Shown here: piece by piece, positions 13,324-28,162 of the stretch
Layout: each line of letters starts with the position of its first letter
How positions within the stretch are numbered: position 1 is the first letter of the stretch
Source of the DNA: Corydoras sp. C115
Taxonomy: Eukaryota > Chordata > Actinopteri > Siluriformes > Callichthyidae
DNA length: 64,000 nucleotides
Assembly (NCBI GenBank): GCA_019802505.1
Contig: JAFMOC010000093.1
Span: 901,001 to 965,000 of the forward strand
Direction of reading: 5' to 3'
Made by a program: the position numbers and the translations under genes
Notes under the pieces: model-generated
What the model was told of the DNA's origin: nothing
Seen by the model: the letters and a program-made list of their open reading frames with translations, nothing else
Databases searched by the model: none

Positions 13324-13818
13324 CGTGAACGAATACAGACAGATAGAGGAGAGAGAACGTGTTCAAACTAGCATCTGTGCGTTCGCCGAAGCGCAAGTGT
13401 ACTCCAGGTACAGATGGTTTTTATCCTTTTCTTGTCCTTAGCAAGTTTCTAGAATAAAAATGTCAACTCGAAATCAAACGAAAATCCCACTTCTAACAGA
13501 GTTAACGACTTTCTTCCTAATCTGTCCCACTAAACGTCGTCAAGTCAGTCGTCGTCCCGCATACCGACAACCAAACCGGGACTTGTGCGCATTCAGCACC
13601 ACGGACAGGTACAGCGCGGCCGCGCGCTCGCATCACAATCGGGTTTTCTATTCAACAACAAATCCTTCACACCATGGAATCCAAAAGTGTAATTAAACTG
13701 CACCGCGAGCTAAACCCTCAGCGCAGACTAAAGCTGTAAAAAGAAAATGCAGTAATCTTTAAAGACCTCCCGTGACACTCTTTTTGCACGAACAGCCAAT
13801 GGCAGCGGAGAGACGCGC

Positions 13819-13868
13819 TTTTAAAGGTGTCCAGTGCGCGCGTCTCCAGAGCGCCACAATCTGATTGG
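13819..13868 (-). promoter_or_regulatory. Putative barhl1 core promoter (TATA-like plus CCAAT)
   Basis: On the minus strand a CCAAT box (ATTGG at 13864-13868 on the plus strand) lies about 40 bases upstream of a TTTAAAA TATA-like box (13819-13825). The surrounding DNA is CpG-bearing. Start of transcription would be near 13790, leaving a 5' UTR of about 460 bases before the ATG at 13323. The spacing is typical; no expression evidence is available. Confidence 0.4.
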
Positions 13869-14722
13869 CTGGATTTGTTCGTAGTGTCGGAGGGCTGGTT
13901 ATGTTGCTGAAAACCCCGATGATGTGTGTAGGTCGGTTTTGTCTTTTGTAAACCTAAATTTATTGATGAGAAACGGTTTGACGCAAAAGTGAGTTTGTGA
14001 AACCTCTGAGAATTATAGTTCATGGTTGCATTTCCAAAAATTTCAACCCAACTATTTAATTACCTTGTAATAAATAATTCACTAAACCGGTGCACTAAAT
14101 ATTTATTGATTTGATTTACACATAGATAATTGTAGAGCAAAGGTTTGTAGTAATGAAATTAGCTCATTAGATTAGAAATTAGCAGTTAGATATTTAAATA
14201 TAGGATAAAAAACAGAAGAATCCCAAATGTTATTGTAAGCATCTTTTTGATTATGAAATGTTATTAAAAATAAGTGACACGTTTGTCAAGAAACTACTGT
14301 TTTTAGTGGCATTTATGGAAAAAAAAAATACATTACATTGAATACCATATTTCTATTCAGTGTGCAGCTTTACATTTAACGCCAAGATTATTTAATAAGC
14401 CTAGCAAAAGCATTCTAAAATAAAGGATAAATTAGGATCCTTTGTCTGCCATCATTTTTCACATTTTAATGTGCAAAAATAAATGTAACAACAGATGAAT
14501 GATTTAGGTTCTTTATTGATAGTTATTCAGAAATCTGAATAAAAAATACAGCTGTGTAAATTAATACTCAAATTATTAAACATTTAACAATGATGCACAA
14601 AGTGCAGATTATTCTGCTTAATAAGTAAAATGTTAAAATGTAATTGTTACTTTCATAGATATGTCAGTCCTGCGTCTGAATAAGATGGCAGCGCAGGTGC
14701 TTTTGCCCTGTAACCCCACTCA

Positions 14723-17517
14723 TCAGTCAGAATAGTGTGCAGCCATGGCTTTTTTTTTTGCTTGAGGATTCCGGAAAGTGTCCAGTGCTGGTCCAATCTG
14801 CAGGAGATAGAAGATGACACTGTCATGGCTACTTTTTGCACATCAAACAACTGTCAAATTTTAATAAAATATAAAAGACTGACTGATCTTACATTAACAC
14901 TGTCTAGCAATATAAGCTTTTATGTGTATGTGGCATAAATTACCCTTCATTAACATGTAATAAGCAAAGTTAGAAAAATATTTTATATGACTTAATTTTT
15001 AATACTTTCATCGGAACATATGTAATAATTTTTTATATTGCTGTAAATGACTTAATATTACATTCTTCAACACAAATCACTGAGGACTATATGAGGAACT
15101 TAACAGATGTCAATAAGAAGGAAATTAGAAGTCCAGATATTTTGAATATCATCAGCTTTCACTATATAGAAGACACACAACTTCATTCATTCATTCCGCT
15201 TTATCCTATATTAGGGTCGCGGGGGGGTTCCCCATGCCCATCCAGGGGACAACGTTTCGGGCGCTGGGCGGATACACTCAGGACAGGGCACCAATCTATT
15301 GCTGGGCACACACTCACTCACTCAGACACGCACACACACTCTATATGGGGCAATTTGGAGAACTCAATTGACTTGATCCATGTTTTTGGACTGTGGGAGG
15401 AAACTCGAGAACCTGGAGGAAACCCACGCGGACACAGGGAGAACATGGAAACTCCACCCAGATGGGGATTCGAACCGGGAATCCCTAGCGCTGAGAGGCG
15501 AATGTGCTAACCACTAAGCCACCGTGCCGACGCACAACTTGGTCATTAATTTTAAGTTGTCCTATTAATTCCGGACATTGCACACAGGTGAAGAAATTCA
15601 AGCACCTAACAATGCAATCTATTCTCTGAACTGTGGGAATGATTGGGGAAGGTTTTTTTAGTTCCATCATGATTGGGGTACATTAAAGCATGATTGGGCG
15701 AGTTTGGTGGGGAAGATCTTGATTTGCCCCATAGACCCTTGACATGAACCCCACCTTCCCAAAGACACAGAAACTTGTAGCAAATCTCTAAATAATGGAA
15801 GCTGTTGCAGCTACAAAGAGGAAGCTAACTCTGATTTGGACCTCATTAAAGCTCCTGTAAGTATAATGTGTGGATTTTCTAAAACAGGCGGCACGGTGGC
15901 ATAGTGGTTAGTACGTTCTCCTCTCAGCGCTCGGGATTCCTGGTTCGAATCCCCATCTGGGTGGAGTTTCCATGTTCTCCCCGTGTCTGTGTGGGTTTCC
16001 TCCGGGTTCTCCGGTTTCCTCCCACAGTCCAAAAACATGGATCGAGTCAATTGAATTCTCAAAAATTGCCCCATATAGAGTGTGTCTGTGTGAGTGAGTG
16101 TGTGCCCAGAGATGGATTGGCGCCCTGTCCTGGGTCTATCTGCCCTGCGCCTAAAAGTTCTCCCCTGGATGGGCATGGGGAACACCACCGCGACCCTAAT
16201 AGAGGATAAAGCGGGAGATAATGAATGAATAAATGTTCTAAAACATAGATGTCCATATTGTGTATATCCATTCGATTTTTTGGAGGATGATTATTGTATT
16301 AAACAGTTCTGTTCATTGTTTAGGGCTACAAGTTTGATTTTACAGTTACTAATGAATTGCAATGACGATGTGGCAGTGGCGAGGACTATTGGATGCCTGC
16401 TGCAAAAGGAAAGGTGTAACCTACAACAGGTAAGTCAGTTACTTTCCTCACATCCTCAGCTTTGTCTACTCTAAACCAGACAACATCTAATAATTAATGC
16501 CTCTGCCACAGTCAGTTTATACAGTTCTTAAATTTCAAGACCAACATGAATTTAAGCTCATTGAATTGAAGTGTGGTTTCATTAGACCACATCATTGAGC
16601 TGATTGATTTTACAGCTTTGCAATTGGAGGTTTGAAAAGAGCATCTTTTAAATTGTCTTTGTCCTGCTGTCACTGTCACCACCAGTCCACAAAGCTTCTA
16701 CTGTATGCTATTTCACCTCTTTTGCCAAGTCTCTTTATGTAACACAGAAGTTGGTGCCCACATGTTGGCCTCTGCGTGTAAAAGCTGATATTTTGCACTT
16801 TAAAATCTCACCTTTCTCGGTGCTAATTAGCACTTTCATGACTGATATGTGCTGTTTAATGTGGTGTTTTCACTTTACTTGCCAATGTGTAGAGTTCTGT
16901 TTACTTTACTCAGACTCATTTACACTTACATTCATGTAGTAGTTAGATTTTTTGACAAGCAGGTAAATAATGTATGGGGTTAATAACATATTACACAAAT
17001 AAATCATTTTTAAAAGCAGACCCGAGTCTGGCACATGATTGAATGTCATAAATTTCTAAACTCAACTAATCTAGTTAATAAAAAAACACCATCACTAAAC
17101 ATCTTACTTGGTTAAAATATCTTGTATTAAGTTTTAGCAAGAACGTCGCTAAACATGGATAACCTTCATGGTCTCCTGTAAAGTTCCTCTATATAATAAT
17201 CCAACATGAAGCTTATCCTTATAAGGGTCACAGAGGTGCCAGAGCAGTATCAGGACCACCATATTTATCCGCAAAAAAACACTTGTTTAGCAAGTTATGG
17301 GTCATTTTATTTATATGTATTTTAAATAATGGTGGCATGGCGGCTTAGTGGTTAGTATGTTGGCCTCTCAGTGCTGGAGATCCAGGTTCGAATTCTGATC
17401 TTTGTGAAGTTTCCATTTTCTCCCCTTGTCAACCTGGGTTACCTCTGGGTTCTCCAGTTTCTCAACAGTCCAAAAACATGGATTCAAATATATTGGCTGC
17501 TCTTGATTGCCCCTATA

Positions 17518-17562
<45 letters not shown>

Positions 17563-19559
17563 TATGTGTGTGAGTGCCCAATGATGGATTGGCGCCCTGT
17601 CTTGGGTGTATCTGCCCTGTGCCTAAAAGTTCTTCCCTGAATGGGCATAGAGAACCCCCCTGCGACCCTAGTAGAGGATTAGGCAGAAGATAATGGAGGG
17701 ATGGCTGTATTTTAAATAAGGCAATATAGGAGAATATAATAAAATGTGGCAAAACAAAGATATTTTTTAAAGCATTAGTCTGATTTATATCTGTCTGGAT
17801 TGAGATATTTACATGTAACCCACTAAGATAACACTACACAGTACAGTAGTACATATCAGCTAAGCTGGCCTGCTGGTGACCTAAAACCAAGCCAAAAAAA
17901 AAAGTCAAACCACTTAAAAAACTTGCTGCCTCTTTGGCCTAGAAACATGTTTTCAAGAACTTGTGATACTGAATTTGCCTTAGTGGAACACTTTGGGGAA
18001 GGTCTTGACTGTGCCGCAGTATAACAAAGCAAGGTCTATCAAGATATGATTGAGTAAATATGATGCGTAAGAACTTGTCTGGCTGACCGAACCCTCAATC
18101 CCATAGGACACGTTTCTGATCAACTTGCATCGATCAAAGCTCTTTCTGGTTTACTATCAGTATATGACCTCACAACAGTTTCACTCACTTCACTCACTTT
18201 TAACATGCTCTTCTGGATGAATGGGCAAAACTCCAATTTCCCACTCGTTCAGAAAGCCTTCCCAGAGGAACAGAACCGTGTTATTGCAGTTATGCAAAGG
18301 TGGGTAGAGGGGGGCAACTTAGAATGAGATGTTATGAATGCATCCTGTACATGCATACGTATGTCAAGTTGGTGTAACATTGTTGGTTTTGTACACTTAG
18401 TGTGTATAGTTGAAGTTCTCTTTCCATCCAGCCTTTAAAGAAAGCAAGAAAACTGTTCCTAATGGCTCAGCATTTAACAAACAGAACTATTTATACAAAA
18501 TGGTCATTTGTGAGCATTATTGCATCATTACAAGGCAAATAGCCGAATAGTTAAGATAAAGATCAATAGGACATGGCTTTGAAATACAGTTCTGTAGATC
18601 TTTACAAATATAGTATTCTGCCTTTATAACAGCAGCTGTTTGGGAGGGGAAGGTCTTGGCAAGAAAACTTGTGATTATCATGGTGGTATTATCTTGGCAT
18701 TGGCCCTAAAACAGCCTGGTGGTACATTGGGCACTAATAAATGAGGAACACTCATTAGTTTCCATTAGAATATAAGCCAAATAAATATAGTAAGGTTCAT
18801 AACGTTTTCTAGCATCACTGCTATCTTGTTGTGCTGTTATGCGGATGACAGTATGGTTAGTTCTCAGGAAACCTTAAGAAACAAAGAAAACAAGCATTAA
18901 AGATGGCAAATGCCTTTCACAAGCATTTTATTTGAGCTTCCCTTAAGCATTTTGGCTGGCAGCTAGAAGCTGAGTACTGTCAAGAAAGCAACACGAAATT
19001 GCTTGCTGATGTTAAGCAGTTGAATATCTCAGTGTAGCAGACCTGTCAGTCCAGTGTTTGCTTTTTTAGATGTTAAATGTGTTCCAAAAGCTAGCTTATG
19101 TTGGTAACAAGCTTCAAAGACGGCAAACATTGCTTCAATAGGCTCCTTCATCAAATCTAGAGTAACCGCAGAAGACAGATGAGAAATGTCGCCTGTCTGT
19201 GGTTTATTTATAAAAATTTACTTGTTTGTTATTTTCGTAAGAAATCCCTCCGTCTCATTCAAACACTTTCGGCTCGTCAGTACTCGAATGAAAGAGCAGG
19301 AACATGCGTTCCACTAAAGGCAGAATGGGGAAGGCGCGAGGAAGAACCGCAACACAAACAAACAGACGATGGAGGGGGGAAGAAGTATCGTACACGAGAG
19401 ATGCAAACGTCGAACCTAGAGCCATCGGGAGCTAGAGCTGACAGGCCATAATGAGCCGAGGTAAATCTTTTATAAGGTTAACGTTCCCTCCTCACCATCA
19501 GCTGTCATACAAGGAAGAATTTAGCGCTCGCATGCAGTCAAAACAAGATGCCCCCTTTT

Positions 19560-19605
<46 letters not shown>

Positions 19606-22600
19606 TCATTAGAGTCGATGGAGGGTGGACGGTAGGACAGATAGACTGCATGCATATGGGATAAATTCAAAAGCTACTTGGGAAACTGGAGAAATAGAGG
19701 TGCAGGGGACATGAGACGGTGTGCGCATGCATATGTATGCATATTTGCACATGTGCGGGGCTGAGAAAAGCATGTGGATGTGTTGTAAGCTTGTGTGTGC
19801 GGGAGACGGTTAGCTCGGCAGGAGTCTGATTCCCTCATAATTGGAAGCACTGGGTATTGTCAATGGAGGATTTTCAAGCTTCACTGGCAGCCCGAGCTGT
19901 CAGGATGATCTTCTGCGCGTCAGCGCAAAAGACCAATGGAAAAAGAACACTTTTGATTTAATTGGTGGCTCAAGCTGGGCAGATGATATGGAGTGTGAGC
20001 TGGACTACTGAGTGCTTGCAAGTGTGTCGTATGGGAATCAGGAAAAAAATCATTACTTTTACTGTTCATTTTCCTCAAAAGCAATCCCTGACCTCATGCT
20101 GTCCTTGCAAATGCACACAAGCACAATAATAATGTATTCATCTTCCCTTTATCTCCTAAGAGTCCATACTAGAGCATATAAAACATTTAGAACTGTGAAA
20201 CTCAAATCAACACGAAAAAAATCCTGAAAGTACCAAAATAAAAGGTTTGACTTCTGTTAAAGATCAGCAAGTAACAAATACAAAGTAATCCTGACAATTC
20301 CTCTACGAATAAAACAGACTGATGTGGAGTTTGTCCCTTACCTGCTGGAACTGGGGCATTTTCCACATAGAAGGTGGTTCCTCCGGAGGGCGAGTTTTAC
20401 GGAGGATGGTGGTACGTGTGTCCAGGATCTTTCCAATTTGAAACTGTCAAGTAGAAGAAGTGGAAACTGAATGTTTTTCTGTTATACACTTGATCGTGAA
20501 ACAATCTGTACAATGATGTCCTGCACTGTTAAAGCTGCCCAGCCGCTCAAGGAGGATAGGTCCTCATAAGGATTAGGCGTTGGTCCTCACAAGGTTTCTT
20601 CCTTTAAAAATAATAACACCAGGGAGTTCTTATTTGCCACTGTTGCTTTGGCTTGTTCTTTGGGAGTTTAGGATAAGAAGCTGATTTAAAGTGAAAGCTC
20701 TATATAAATACATAAACTTGAAATTTGATAAAGCTATTATAGAGTAAGATGAACATGCATGGTTTATTTTATGTCTGATCATCAATGAACTGGTTATCAT
20801 CAATGCAATTTCCCCTCAGGGATCAATAAAGCATTCTGATTCTGATCAAATATAATGATATTAAATGATGCGATATTAAAAAAAATTTCATTTAAGAACT
20901 AACTGTGTTAAATCATCAAAAGATAAATTGATTAAGTTCACTTATTAAATTCTGGTTTCCTCCCACAATCCAGATACTTGGGATACTTAATTGCCCTAGT
21001 CATTGATTGTGTATGGTAATGCACCGGTAGTGAGTTGTGAAGGGCATTCATTGTAAAACTGTGCCAAATCTGATATGTAGACCTTTTTATTATAGTGACC
21101 CCTTAAAAAAACAGCCGAGAGAAGAGGGAGTAGAACAGGGGCTTTTGTATGGCACATATGTTGCTGACATGTAATTAAATCACTTCCAAACCGATTGCAA
21201 ACTGTATGCATAGTACAGATATATGAGGTCTGAAACATTATTAACTACTTCTATATTTCATCATATTATAATATTCCATTTTTAGTTGTACACAATAACT
21301 TGAAGAGACTAAAGCAGGTCATCCAGTTAAAATATGCAGAACAGTTACAGGAGGTACGAAATGAGCTGTGTATCTTAAAACATGTACACTAGCGTACTTT
21401 AAATAATTCTGTTAAAAATAAGTGCCAAATATTAGTTATTACTTACAGATATCACCTCAATAACATTATGGCTATTTAATTTTAATAGGTGTATGTTTTG
21501 ATAAATCTTTAACTATTATAGGTTATTTATTTATTGATGCATGCCTTTGACCACTGCTGTCCCAGACTGATCAAATCTGAACAACCTCTGCTTTCCATCA
21601 TATTATAATGTACACTGTCACATCCCCTTAGATACATACAGTGACATAAGCCCACCTTCTTACTCTGTCGTTCCAGGAGAACCCTGTCTCTGGCTTGTTG
21701 CTCCTCCAGCCACCTCTGGGCATATTTATACTCCATTAAATCTGAGATAGGAATGCGAGACCTGAGGTGAGAAAGAGTTGACATCTTCAGTTTGAGAATA
21801 ATTAACAGTATTTTTGATTTGATCACACCATCCTTCTGTCAGCTCTTTTATCCCCTGCCCATCCAAGTGTAGGCAATATTTTACGCCATGCCACAGAGTA
21901 ATTGGGGCCGGTGTTACATCTTAATTATGATCTCTGGTTAGATGCCGATCGCCACTCAACCCCCGCTGTTCATTTTATTACATCATTAGTACACACCACA
22001 TGTCTAAGTGAGCACTAGATAAGCATCCTGATGACTCCTGGCAGAGATGAGTATTCAAAGAATGAAAGGAAAACACAAACATTGGTCGGTTAGGGACAGA
22101 ATATTTGGCTGCTACCACCTTCTGCATTGCACTGAGGGAAATCTCAGACTTTAGAGCCTGTATTGACATGAATAAACTAATTTATGTAATTACTCCAGAG
22201 TTCTTAAAACAACCCGATGAGTGCTATATTAGCAGTTTTTTTTTTTATTAAATTCCTGTTTGAAGAAACAAATCCAATTAATTTAGAGCTAAATTTAAAA
22301 CATGTTTAAAGAAGGTCTTTGGAAATTGTTTTCTGTTATAAACCAGCATCAGAATTCAACAATTGTTTCTTGACAGCCAACCATCATTGCTCTCAGTTGG
22401 GTAAACTTGTCAAAAATATTCTCTGTGGTCATTGAACATACAAAGTAGATTCACAAACAATGGACTGTTTTTTTTAAATAAAGGGACAGAAATCCGTAAG
22501 CCGATGTGTGTATGTGGTTCTGCATTATACATATGAGTGTACAGTGTATGTATGCTGCATTATACATGTAGAGTGTGAATGTGTGTGTAAATAAGGTTGG

Positions 22601-22910
22601 GGGTGACACTCTGCTCCCTTCCTAGCGCTGCCTCATTAGGGCTGACCTTGGCATTGCTGAGTAGCATTTGATGGATAGAGAGCAGGACCAAACAAGTCCC
22701 TGAGGAGCCATGATCTTATCTTTTATTGCTCCATCCCTTTCTGCAGACCAAACAGACACAGACAACCCTTTCTAACACCCCATGCATCAAGCAAGGAATA
22801 AATCTGACACAGAGAAGTGTGTGTGTAAGAGAGGGAGTGTGTTATTATTTAAATAATTCAGCTCCTTTTCAGCACCTACACGATAGCAGGATAGAGCAAG
22901 TGTATATAGT

Positions 22911-22947
<37 letters not shown>

Positions 22948-25900
22948 GGGGAGCTCGAGGCAGTGCTCACTTTGCAATCTACTGTGATAACCCTGCTTTT
23001 GCTCTAAGTACTAGCCTCATGGCATATCTCTGCAGACATTTGGTTCTGCTGTTGAATCAGATGTCTTTCTCTATCAGGCTATTTTTCTGCTTCCTGACTT
23101 GAGCAACATCCCAAAGGCACTTCCACAAGCTATGAACACCTATTTGCACTGGCTCCCCAGGCAGAATAGTGAACATCCAAATGGGGAATATGTTTCTTAA
23201 AACAAACTCAAAGTCTGATAGACTGGTGTGAATACTGAATATAAAACATTTGTTACCGCAAGACAACCAATTTTTCAAAGACAGATAAATGTGGTGTTGC
23301 GTAATATTGAGTAACAATGTGGTTAATTTCTTGCACTAAAATTAGAGAATTTTAAAGATAAACTTCAATAGTGTTTTTAATAAACATAATGTTCACTGGT
23401 GATTTTCTACTCTGCAGATCCTAATCAGGGTCAATGACAGGGAGATACAGGACATGGCCATCAGAGCCAGCTCCTGCCTATATGCACCATTTTTGCACAA
23501 ATTACTAGGCATTGGTTAATATTGGCAAAGTAACCTGATTTAAAAATACTTTGATTTTATAATTTTTTTCTATTTCTGTTCTATTTTTTAAGTAAATCAC
23601 CTGATGGAACAAAACTTTCTTGTTAACACAAAACTGTACCAGCATTGTTAAGTCAGCATCTAGTCTTTCTCCACTAAATGCTTCAATTATTTTATTACAC
23701 AACTTACAACAACTTAACTTTGTTCCTGCCATCGTCAGCTCTAAAATTTTTACGCAGATCACACCTCTAGACATCTGCACAGTATGGCTCTATGATCGAC
23801 ATTAGAAATTAGTAAAGAGGTCACAGATCTTCAAAACTGAGTGTAAACTTTTGCACCTTACAGGAAAGTGTGGATATAGCACCGCTGCACAATGGCTGAA
23901 GGATAAGCATGAAATGCTGCATTGCAACAGACGTTTTACCTCCCCATTAATATTGTTTTATATGAGCGGTGAAAAATCACTGCATTTATTTTGTAACATT
24001 AATAATATTACATTGTGATATAATTAGATATCTATCTATCAGATAGTTAAGATAAGAAATAAATTTTTATTTAAAAATAAAATTCTGTTTTGCTCTAGTG
24101 GGTCCAATCACATTTGCACTTTTACATTACTTTTGGAAATCCAAAATTTGCTTTGCTTCCCACATGGATAGCTATATTTAATGATGATATGGCACTAAAA
24201 ACAGTGTAAGAACTATAAGAACCGAGTCGATTGACAGTTAATTAATATCACAGGATTTAACACAAATAGGCCTCTGTATGTTCAACATTGCTTACATTGC
24301 TTACATTGCTCTTTGGGGAAATCATGCACAACCTGACCAGGTTACATACATTAACAGACACCTGGTATATTGGCTGAGATGCTATCTTATTATTTTAGTC
24401 TGGGTACAATTAAAATGGTTTTGGAGCTGTTGTATTCTCCTAAAACATTAACACATTGTTTTATAAGGTTTAATGATTTTGCTTTAATTTGTCATAGAAA
24501 TATGAACCTTAAAATTAATGTACAAACCATATTTTACAGAATTCCTCAAATACTCACTGTGTAGAGACTCCAAATGTGAAGTCCTGTGGAATTTGAGTGG
24601 GGGCAGATCTATGTTTAAGGCCTTTGGAAGAAGCCGGACATCTTATATCATGGCTATTATAGTATTGCTGCGGCTCTTTGACCGTGACCAGACCTGGTTT
24701 CACACCCCCTCGGTTCAATGCCACAAAATCCTTCTCTGCTTTCTTATGCCGGCAAGAGCTACTGGACGGTGAGGGTAAATCCCAGCTTGTAATGGCTGAG
24801 AAAAGACAGACATACTCTGAGGATCAAAAGCATTTTCTAACAAAGACAACTATAAATCTGAGTTCAATTCCAATTACAGAAGTTAAAACATTTGACTGAT
24901 AGAAAGGTTGATCACATTCAGTATCACGATAAACACATAACTATTTCAATGGTGTCACATTTGTTAAACAACAAAGATTATTAAACCTGGCTTATGTTAA
25001 TATTATTGCAATTTAAACATTAATTTTAATATATAGGTCTTATCAAATTAATAAACTGTGTAATCTGAAGGTTAAGAACACACAGATGGCAGAACACACC
25101 AGTTTATGAAACACCCACTAAGACACCTCTTGAGCAATTTAAAGTCCATTCAGGCACAATTTTTGGCAACAACACTGGGGTATAATTGACATTGAAACAT
25201 TCATTCATTCATTATCTTCCACTTTATCCTCTATTAGGGTCGCGGTGGGGTTCCCCATGCCCATCCAGGGGAGAACGTTTCGGGCGCTGGGCAGATACAT
25301 CCAGGACAGGGCACTAATCTATCGCTGGGCACACACTCACTTACACAGACAAGCACGCATACACACTCTATATGGGGCAATTTGGAGAACTCAATTGACT
25401 TGTTCCATGTTTTTGGACTGTGGGAGGAAACCGGAGAACCCGGAGGAAACCCACGCAGATATGGGGAGAACATGGAAACTCGGGAATCCCTAGTGCTGAG
25501 AGGAGAACATGCTACCACCGTGCCGCCCGACATTGAAACATACCAAAATTATTTTGTGGAATTTGTTAGACCAACAGTTATTTGTGCACGTCTATGCAAC
25601 ACTATTTACTGGTTACAGTGTAGTATTAAGTATAATTTATTGTCTGGGCCATCAGAGCCAACCCCAGCCTATATACACAATTTTCCACAAATTTCTAGGC
25701 ATTGATTAATATTGGCAAAGTAAACTGATTAAAATAACTTGATTTGAAACAATATACAATATAATTATGTAATGTTGTTAACATAGCTCACATTTTTAAA
25801 CTTGTCATTTTCTATGTTTATTAAAGTAGAATATTTTAATAAAACCATTTCTCTTTGCTCTCTGTCCTGGGAATATGTGCTACATCTGATAAATAGTTTA

Positions 25901-28114
25901 GTAAGTCATATCACAGTGCAAGGCCATGCTGACTGACAGGCGATCTTTTCCTGAACTCATTTTTACTGTGTAGTGATGGCAGCTGGGAAGTGGCAGCCTA
26001 TCGAAGAATTCTTCTCATCTCTGATCTGTGTTGCAGTTAATCTTTTAAAATGCCTAGGATTGGGACAATGAAGAGGTAACTAGATGTCACAGTAAATTTA
26101 CTTGAAGTTGTGTGTTTGCCCGTAATGTTCTTATTGCTACTGATTACAAGCAGGCTTTACATCTGCAGCTGCTGTCTAATGATACATTCAGGTTCAGGTT
26201 AGCAGTCACACTATTTGATGTTTTCCATGAAATATTTTCCATCTAATGTAATCATGTAGCTTTTATTACATGCTTGTTTTTCAAAATGCATTTAATGCGT
26301 CCGCAAATTTCAAAAGTCATTGCTTTTTGTGTGTGGGTTGTCACCAACCTTCTGCCACACCTCCATCCTGAACAATTGTCACTGATCCATAAACAAAATC
26401 AGGTCCTGGATAGGATTGTCCTCTGGATTTGGTCTTCCCAATTTTAGGCTATAAGAAAAGAAAACACAATAAAACATAATTATAATACATATGAACAATA
26501 CCTAATAGTTAATAGAAAAAAATAATATAAATGGTGTAAATTATACCATTATAATATTATATAGTTGTATATTTTGTTAAATCGTTGTATAGTTGATGAA
26601 ACCATGTTGCTACATTATATTATTTAAAGTTTAATAACCTCATGTCAATCTTTTTTATTTAAGGTGTGTTTTAATACATTTTTGCCTGTCTGAGGCAGTA
26701 TGAATGAATATTAAATATATTAAAGTGTATACTTATTAATTTCTCAGTGTGCAAAGGATTTTGTTCAAAGGACTTTGCTGACCGATTGCAGTCCAATTAC
26801 CTTATGTAATGCTCTGTATTATAGGTTTGTAATACCTGACAAGAGCAAGAAGGAGAGCTCATTGCTTGTCGGTGATTGAGCATCTCCTGGGGCCCAACGG
26901 TCTGCAAAAAGCACGTAGTAACATAGCATACTTGTACTGCTGATGTTCAAAGTGGAACACCTTAAGGCCTTGTTTTAAGAGTGTGGTACTACAGATTGGG
27001 TATCAAACCATAGCAAGGATGACAACAAGCTAGGTGGTGAGTGAACTCCGCATCTCTGACATTACCTGGATGTTGCAGTGGAACATCATTGCTTTGATCC
27101 ATTGTCTTTTTATTTTGAGAAGAAGATGAAGGAAGCATGCTAATGTCATTCACAACATTGTGATTCAGTTCATGCTGTCATGTGTCTGGTGTGTCAATCA
27201 GTCATGGAAATATGTAAATGCTTGTCCTCAATGTGAAACTGGTTTAAGGAGCTGAGACTTTAAATATTTTTAATACTGCCTGATTCCCCACAGACACTTT
27301 TCAGTTTGAGTTTGTGAAAAAAAGATTAGAATTTTTCACCACTGGACCCCCCACACACAAGCCTTAATGCTTCAGTAATCTATGAACTGATTCGGGGAAT
27401 AACCCTGCAAATGGTGGTCAGCCTGACCTGTTCAGAACCTCACGGTTAACATCTCTACTGAAACACATCAAATCTTTCTCCTAAAGGCCCCAATTTAAAG
27501 GGCCAATCTTCTGGATCTGTGCCACGGTACTGCTTGGTTATCCCTTTAATCCCCTCAGCAATTTCAATCTGCAGATTGTTTTCAAGGAATCATTTAGAGA
27601 TGCTTGAAGGAACGCGTTGACTGCTGGCGCAAAACGGCTAATCAGACCCCTCCGAACATTATTGTCCCTTTCAGGTCCAATAAAGACCTGAAAGGCAAGG
27701 GGACAACAAAAAAGGCCAATCAGGAGGGGGATTATGTTAAGCAAAACCTCCTTTTATATTCTCATTTACTGGTGATCTGTCCCTTTATTGTGTTTTGATT
27801 AACCAGGCATGGACCTGCTGAAAAAGAAGGGAGAATGGAACTGCTCCACAAGTGGGGTCAGTGGGAGCATATTATTCACACAGTCTTAAAAGGACAGAGA
27901 ATAGGAGCACATAATCATCCCTTAGTGAAGACACCCCTCCTGTCTGTCCTGAGTCTATTCCCTCACCCTGGTTTTAATTTCACCACGTCTTTGTCCCTCT
28001 CTTGCTCATGTATGCTTTTAGGATTTGGCTCAGCTGAGCTTAGCTTAGCTCTGACCCTGAGAGTTTATCTGTGCGGTCAATGGTTCCGTCACTCCCCTGT
28101 TGCCTCTCTTTCAT

Positions 28115-28162
<48 letters not shown>

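Noticed and set aside
13076..13441. 121-codon forward frame over barhl1 exon 1
   Set aside because: Antisense shadow of a GC-rich, conserved homeobox exon.
15811..16271. Several 70-125 codon frames over the SINEs here and elsewhere
   Set aside because: They repeat the same translated SINE consensus (GRYTQDRAP, ENMETP and similar) on both strands; not genes.
24761..24770. Splice acceptor at 24762 for cfap77 exon 4
   Set aside because: A better acceptor at 24796-24797 keeps the conserved Ala-Ile-x-x-Trp stretch and the right phase with the upstream exon.
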